Below, piece after piece: positions 59,802-64,000 of a DNA stretch of 64,000 nt (its first letter is position 1; each line of letters begins with the position of its first letter). The stretch is from HGM12587 sp964561705 (GTDB lineage Bacteria > Bacillota > Clostridia > Lachnospirales > Lachnospiraceae): NCBI GenBank assembly GCA_964561705.1, contig CAZLQJ010000002.1, positions 1 through 64,000 on the forward strand, given 5' to 3'. The position numbers were made by a program, and so were the translations under genes. Under the pieces are notes generated by a model. That model worked only from the letters and a program-made list of their open reading frames with translations. It had not been told where the DNA came from and made no database searches.

Positions 59802-61082
59802 ATGAACGAAACAGCAATTAAGATAACAAATTTAACAAAAATATATAAATTGTATGATCGAAACAGAGATCGTCTGAAAGATTCTCTGGGACTTTCCAAA
59901 AAAGCAGTCTATAAAGAACATTATGCATTGAAAAATGTGGATATGGAAGTAAAAACAGGGGAGTCCGTGGGGATTATTGGTGTCAACGGATCCGGGAAAT
60001 CAACGATCTTAAAAATCATTACCGGTGTACTGAGTGCGACATCCGGTGATCTGCAGATCAATGGGCGTATTTCTGCACTTCTGGAATTGGGTGCTGGATT
60101 TAATATGGAATATACAGGACTTGAAAATGTATATCTTAATGGCACCATGATGGGTTTTTCAGAGAAGGAAATCGATGAGAAACTGCAGGATATTCTGGAA
60201 TTTGCAGATATTGGTGATTTTATTCATCAGCCGGTAAAGACCTATTCCAGCGGGATGTTTGTTCGTCTGGCATTTGCAGTTGCCATCAATATCGATCCGG
60301 AGATTCTGATCGTTGATGAAGCATTATCTGTAGGAGATGTTTTCTTTCAGGCAAAATGTTATCATAAATTTGAAGAATTTAAGAAAATGGGCAAGACCAT
60401 CTTGTTTGTAAGCCATGATCTGACGAGTATTGCGAAATATTGCGATAGAGTCATCCTTTTGAATAAAGGGGTGAAACTTGCGGAAGGCAATCCGAAAGAT
60501 ATGGTCAATATGTATAAAAAGCTGCTGGTACATCAGCTGGATGAGGAAACACTGGAGGATGTAAATGGCAAAAGCGGCATTGGCGAGCGTTCAGAAGACG
60601 GAAAAGCATGGAAAGATCATTTTGAGATCAATCCTTCAATCACGGATTATGGAGAAAAACAGGCGGAAATCGTAGATTTTGCCATGATCGATCAGTATGG
60701 TGCTTACAGCAGTATCATTGAAAAAGGATCTGTCTATCAGGTGAAAGCACGGATCCGGTTTCATGAGACTGTGAAAAATCCGATCTTTACGATTACCATA
60801 AAAAACAAGCAAGGTACAGACATTACCGGAACCAATACCATGTTTGAAAGGATTGAGACTGGTACGGTGACTGCCGGTGAAGAACGAATCGTAACCTATG
60901 AACAGAAAATGAACCTGCAGGGTGGGGATTATTTGCTTTCCCTTGGCTGTACAGGCTACGTGGGTGATAACTTTGTGGTCTATCACAGACTTTACGATCT
61001 GATTGGCTTCAATGTATTGTCTGATAAAAATACCGTAGGATTCTTTGATATGGATTCAAAGATCACTGTTGAAAATGGCTGA
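59802..61082 (+). CDS. wzt: ABC exporter ATPase with C-terminal glycan-binding domain (Wzt-like)
   Basis: 426 residues. ABC domain to about residue 245: Walker A GVNGSGKST near 60, signature YSSGMFVRLAFA, Walker B ILIVDEALSVGD. The residues from about 280 to 426 form a beta-sandwich Wzt C-terminal domain (ITDYGEKQAEIVDF to the end) that in E. coli O9a recognises the capped chain end before export. ATG 59802 follows TAGGAGAACT; an open frame from 59778 overlaps wzm without RBS. Its substrate is most likely a rhamnose polymer, from the adjacent rfb genes. Confidence 0.95.
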   Translation: MNETAIKITNLTKIYKLYDRNRDRLKDSLGLSKKAVYKEHYALKNVDMEVKTGESVGIIGVNGSGKSTILKIITGVLSATSGDLQINGRISALLELGAGFNMEYTGLENVYLNGTMMGFSEKEIDEKLQDILEFADIGDFIHQPVKTYSSGMFVRLAFAVAINIDPEILIVDEALSVGDVFFQAKCYHKFEEFKKMGKTILFVSHDLTSIAKYCDRVILLNKGVKLAEGNPKDMVNMYKKLLVHQLDEETLEDVNGKSGIGERSEDGKAWKDHFEINPSITDYGEKQAEIVDFAMIDQYGAYSSIIEKGSVYQVKARIRFHETVKNPIFTITIKNKQGTDITGTNTMFERIETGTVTAGEERIVTYEQKMNLQGGDYLLSLGCTGYVGDNFVVYHRLYDLIGFNVLSDKNTVGFFDMDSKITVENG

Positions 61083-61123
61083 TTTAAGGATCAAAGATCC
61101 GGAAATATCATGAGGTAAAACAT

Positions 61124-62983
61124 ATGGTTGAAACTCATCTGAAACACAATTATATCGACTGGCTTCCCGTAAAAAATGGGGAAGCCGTTCTTTGCGTTTC
61201 CGAGAAACTGGAAAATTTAGAAGGAATGTGGGATTATCTGATTATTTCTGAAGCCTTTGCGAAGGCGTCAGCGATTTTTTCGGGTGAGGATGCCCAAATC
61301 CGGTTGTTGGAAACTTTAAAAACACATTTAAAACCTCAGGGTCATGTGATCCTGGCAGTGGATAATCGTTATGGTCTGAAATATTTTGCGGGATGTAAAG
61401 AATACCTGAGCGGCAGATACTTCGAAGGTCTGGAAGGGTATCGCACTTGCGAAGGAATTGCCACTTTTTCGAAGAAAGCAGTTCTTGGCATGGCGGCAGA
61501 AGCCGGATTTTCACATGTTGGAACGTATTATCCTTATCCGGATTACCGGTATATGAAGGCACTCTATACAGAGGAGTGGTTACCGGCACCAGGAGAATTA
61601 AGCAATCCGTCCTTGGCGATGGAGGAAGAGCGAATCCAGCTTTTTAATGAATCTGCTGTATTTGACGGATTGATCAAAGAAGGAAGATTTACAGAGTTTT
61701 CGAATTCCTACCTGTTTGATCTGACGCTTGAAGGGCAGGAAAGAGAAGAAGAACTACTGTTTTTAAAATATTCTGTGGAACGAGAGGAAAGGTACCGTAT
61801 CCGCACGGAAATTCTCCGAAAAAAAGACGGAAGCAAAGTGGTACGCAAGATCCCTTACGGAGAAAAGGCGGTGGAACATGTAAGATCGCTGAAATATTGG
61901 GAAAGCCGGTTGAGGGAACAATATGAGCGCGCCGGCGTGGCGGTCAATCAATGTACATTGACACAAAATGGCGCGGAATTTGAATTTCTGAAAGGGGAAA
62001 CACTGGAGGAAGTTCTGGATGGGCATCTTGCAAAAAATGATCTTTCAGCATTTATGGAGGAGTTGAGATCTTATGTAAAGAAGCTGGAAGAAATTTTAAG
62101 ACCAGAGCCGTTTGTGGCAGACGAGGCATTTCGAAGAGTTTTTGGCGATATTCCTTTTGATACACCTCAAAGTGCAGCACCACTGAACAACATTGATCTG
62201 ATCTTTTCCAATATCATCCTGACGGATGGAAAATGGAATGTGATCGATTATGAATGGACCTTTGATTTTGCCATTCCGATGAAATTTATCATTCATCGGG
62301 CGATTGTGCTGTATTGCGGACGAAAGAAACAAAAAAGTTTACAATGTATGGAAATTTGTCAACAACTCGGGATTACACAGGGAGAACAGCAGCGATTTCT
62401 GGAAATGGAGCATCGTCTGCAGAACTACCTTTTAGGCGATACCAAAACCCTGGAAGCATTGCAGTTAGAATATGCAGGTAAATGCATAGATCTAAAAGAA
62501 ATCTTGCACAGAGCGCATCAGCCGCAGATGAAGGTTTATCCGGATTTTGGCCAGGGATTTTCAGAAGAAAATGCCTATCTGATAGAGGCAGAGGAAGATT
62601 TTTACGGGCGAAGACGTTTTACACTGTCCGTTCCGCAAAATGCTGTGGCAATTCGTCTGGATCCTTGTGAAGAGCCATGTCAGGTGACATTCAACCGCAT
62701 TTTGGGAGAATGTGCAGGCAGTTATGAATTGATGGTTAGCCACAATGGAAAAAGTTATGACAAAAGTGTGCTGTATACCACCAATGATCCCCAGCTGATC
62801 TTTTCAGGGATCGTACCGGGAACAGGTCAGATCCATGTAGATCTTACCGTGGAATATTTAAAAGAAGAAACCGGTTACCTGTGGATGAAACTTCTGGAAA
62901 AAGCGGAAAAGTTGGATCGGATAGAGCAGAGTAAACCCTACAGGATTATGAAAAAAATAAAGAATAGATTGAAAAAAGGATAG
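61124..62983 (+). CDS. Methyltransferase-remnant / kinase fusion resembling chain terminator WbdD
   Basis: 619 residues. The first 130 residues look like the second half of a class I methyltransferase (WDYLIISEAF, LKPQGHVILAVDNRYGLKYFAG) but the SAM-binding GxGxG part is missing and wzt leaves no room for it upstream. Residues 225-430 are an aminoglycoside-kinase-like domain: VVRKIPYG as lysine region, N-I-D-LIFS-N with D358 and N363, and IDYEW with D375. The HxD histidine is N. The rest is beta-rich and the C-terminus is basic and helical (DRIEQSKPYRIMKKIKNRLKKG). O9a WbdD has methyltransferase, kinase and coiled-coil parts. Confidence 0.8.
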   Translation: MVETHLKHNYIDWLPVKNGEAVLCVSEKLENLEGMWDYLIISEAFAKASAIFSGEDAQIRLLETLKTHLKPQGHVILAVDNRYGLKYFAGCKEYLSGRYFEGLEGYRTCEGIATFSKKAVLGMAAEAGFSHVGTYYPYPDYRYMKALYTEEWLPAPGELSNPSLAMEEERIQLFNESAVFDGLIKEGRFTEFSNSYLFDLTLEGQEREEELLFLKYSVEREERYRIRTEILRKKDGSKVVRKIPYGEKAVEHVRSLKYWESRLREQYERAGVAVNQCTLTQNGAEFEFLKGETLEEVLDGHLAKNDLSAFMEELRSYVKKLEEILRPEPFVADEAFRRVFGDIPFDTPQSAAPLNNIDLIFSNIILTDGKWNVIDYEWTFDFAIPMKFIIHRAIVLYCGRKKQKSLQCMEICQQLGITQGEQQRFLEMEHRLQNYLLGDTKTLEALQLEYAGKCIDLKEILHRAHQPQMKVYPDFGQGFSEENAYLIEAEEDFYGRRRFTLSVPQNAVAIRLDPCEEPCQVTFNRILGECAGSYELMVSHNGKSYDKSVLYTTNDPQLIFSGIVPGTGQIHVDLTVEYLKEETGYLWMKLLEKAEKLDRIEQSKPYRIMKKIKNRLKKG

Positions 62984-62987
62984 GATT

Positions 62988-64000
62988 ATGAGCAGACATG
63001 AACAGACGACTCCGGGAAAGGATCCTAGATTTGATGGAGTTCGGGATACCTGGTACTGGAAACTTTCCAAACCACTTCGGGTAGTTGTGCATTTCTTTAT
63101 ACGTATGAAAAATGCATATATTCATTATGGCGGCGTGAAAGGTATGTGGAAACGTTTCCTTCAGAAAAAATTTGAAGGGAAAAAGCGTATTACTTTTGGA
63201 ACGGCGAGCTTTCCTACGGAAGCACAGAAAAATGTAGAACGAAATACAAAATTCTCCAAAGATATCAAGATCAGTATTTTGGTTCCTTTGTATAACACAC
63301 CGGAACGTTTTTTAAGAGAAATGATTGATTCGGTGCAGTATCAGACTTATGAAAATTGGGAACTCTGTCTTGCTGACGGTAGTGATGAAAAGCATCAGAA
63401 TGTGAGAACCATCGTTGAGGAATATCAGAAGGAGGATTCTCGTATCAAATATCAGAAAATTGAAAAAAATCTTGGAATTTCCGGAAATACCAATGTTTGT
63501 TTTGAAATGGCAACCGGAGATTATATCGGACTGTTTGACCATGATGATATTCTTCACCCATCCGTTCTTTTTGAGAGTATGAAGAGGATTTGTGATGAGG
63601 GAGCAGATTATGTCTATTGTGATGAAGCGACCTTCCAGTCACCGGATATCAACGATATTATCGTGCTTCATTTTAAGCCGGATTACTCCAAGGATAATCT
63701 GCGCGCAAACAATTATATCTGCCATTTTTCAGTATTTTCAAGAGAACTTTTACAGCATACACAGCTGTTCCGTTCAGCTTATGACGGAAGTCAGGATCAC
63801 GATATGATCCTGCGTCTGACGCATCAGGCAAAGAAAATCTGTCATATTCCGAGAATTTTATATTATTGGCGTTCTCATCCGGCATCTGTGGCAGCGGATA
63901 TCAATGCAAAAACTTATGCCATTGATGCTGCAAAAAGGGCTGTCCATGACCATATTCTGGATACAGAAGGAATTGAGGTGCAGGTGGAAAGTACCAGAGC
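62988..64000 (+). CDS. GT2 family glycosyltransferase (cut by the window's right edge)
   Basis: About 337 residues visible, open to the edge. ATG 62988 lies five bases after the previous stop, behind AAAGGATAGG. Residues about 90-110 read ISILVPLYNTPE, then ELCLADGSDE and GDYIGLFDHDDILHP, a metal motif with two aspartates. Later text, YDGSQDHDMILRL, follows the same class. Rhamnan-type ABC loci of Gram-positives contain such multi-domain GT2 enzymes, often with a second GT domain downstream; the missing 3' end would show whether this is one of them. Confidence 0.88.
   Translation, partial: MSRHEQTTPGKDPRFDGVRDTWYWKLSKPLRVVVHFFIRMKNAYIHYGGVKGMWKRFLQKKFEGKKRITFGTASFPTEAQKNVERNTKFSKDIKISILVPLYNTPERFLREMIDSVQYQTYENWELCLADGSDEKHQNVRTIVEEYQKEDSRIKYQKIEKNLGISGNTNVCFEMATGDYIGLFDHDDILHPSVLFESMKRICDEGADYVYCDEATFQSPDINDIIVLHFKPDYSKDNLRANNYICHFSVFSRELLQHTQLFRSAYDGSQDHDMILRLTHQAKKICHIPRILYYWRSHPASVAADINAKTYAIDAAKRAVHDHILDTEGIEVQVESTR

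Noticed and set aside
61087..61099. Small hairpin GGATC-AAA-GATCC after wzt
   Set aside because: Five-bp stem without T-run between closely spaced genes of one operon; not a terminator.
1..64000. CRISPR array, transposase, integrase, tRNA or rRNA genes
   Set aside because: None found; the only clear tandem repeat is the coding repeat in the GH25 gene. The mosaic look of the locus is therefore not explained by visible mobile elements.

Overview
The window looks like chromosome of a low-to-mid G+C Firmicute of the class Clostridia, most likely family Lachnospiraceae (a gut commensal of the Blautia/Ruminococcus/Dorea kind). This family call is an inference from Gram-positive-type genes (mreB, recD2, comF-like, cdaA-cdaR, HPr), purine-rich AGGAGG-type ribosome binding sites, frequent TTG/GTG starts, and a very long polysaccharide locus with teichoic-acid-type and rhamnose-type genes. 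No rRNA, tRNA, transposase or CRISPR array was seen.

Bases 1-7186 are housekeeping: the 3' end of mreB with its terminator, recD2, a comF-like gene, then a promoter and an operon of two small membrane proteins, diadenylate cyclase cdaA, its partner cdaR (ybbR) and an HPr protein. From 7189 to the right edge nearly everything is surface-glycan synthesis.

7189-14914: a DUF2142 membrane protein whose first codons contain a strong hairpin with a T-run, a Wzx-type flippase, a hexapeptide acyltransferase and three paralogous GT2 glycosyltransferases, closed by a terminator. 14998-18863: a fucose cassette, with an inverted fucosyltransferase-like gene facing a bifunctional Fkp-type GDP-fucose salvage enzyme. 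18874-29559: GT4 and GT2 enzymes, two polyprenyl-phosphate glycosyltransferases, DUF2304, rfbD, three GT-C-like membrane proteins (one stripped of its catalytic loop) and two acyltransferase-3 proteins. This looks like outside-the-membrane glycosylation and acylation. 29564-33986: GNAT, HisC-like aminotransferase, nucleotidyltransferase, DUF1919 and a TagB/TagF-type phosphotransferase, a candidate CDP-amino-alcohol branch. 34001-37716: a third acyltransferase, another GT-C protein and a Wzy-like polymerase.

A clear promoter at 37711 opens a more AT-rich unit (37788-49875): Cps2T-like rhamnosyltransferase, a GpsA-TagD fusion (glycerol-3-phosphate to CDP-glycerol in one chain), LicD, GT32, GT2s, a second Wzy-like polymerase, two decorating acyltransferases, a GT4 and a secreted GH25 muramidase with three 102-residue repeats, then a terminator. 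50038-55361 has a sugar aminotransferase and an FdtA-like cupin (dTDP-3-amino-sugar pathway), a GtrB-like enzyme, a Wzz/CpsC-like protein with a degenerate kinase tail, and the initiating sugar-phosphate transferase. A second clear promoter at 55365 opens rfbB, an anchored beta-propeller-like protein, rfbA, rfbC, Wzm and Wzt ABC exporter (Wzt with a glycan-binding C-terminus), a methyltransferase-remnant/kinase fusion recalling the O-antigen chain terminator WbdD, and a GT2 cut by the window edge.

Together the genes could supply dTDP-rhamnose, a dTDP-3-amino sugar, GDP-fucose, CDP-glycerol and perhaps a CDP-amino-alcohol, with both Wzx/Wzy and ABC-transporter export. How many distinct polymers are made cannot be decided from sequence alone.
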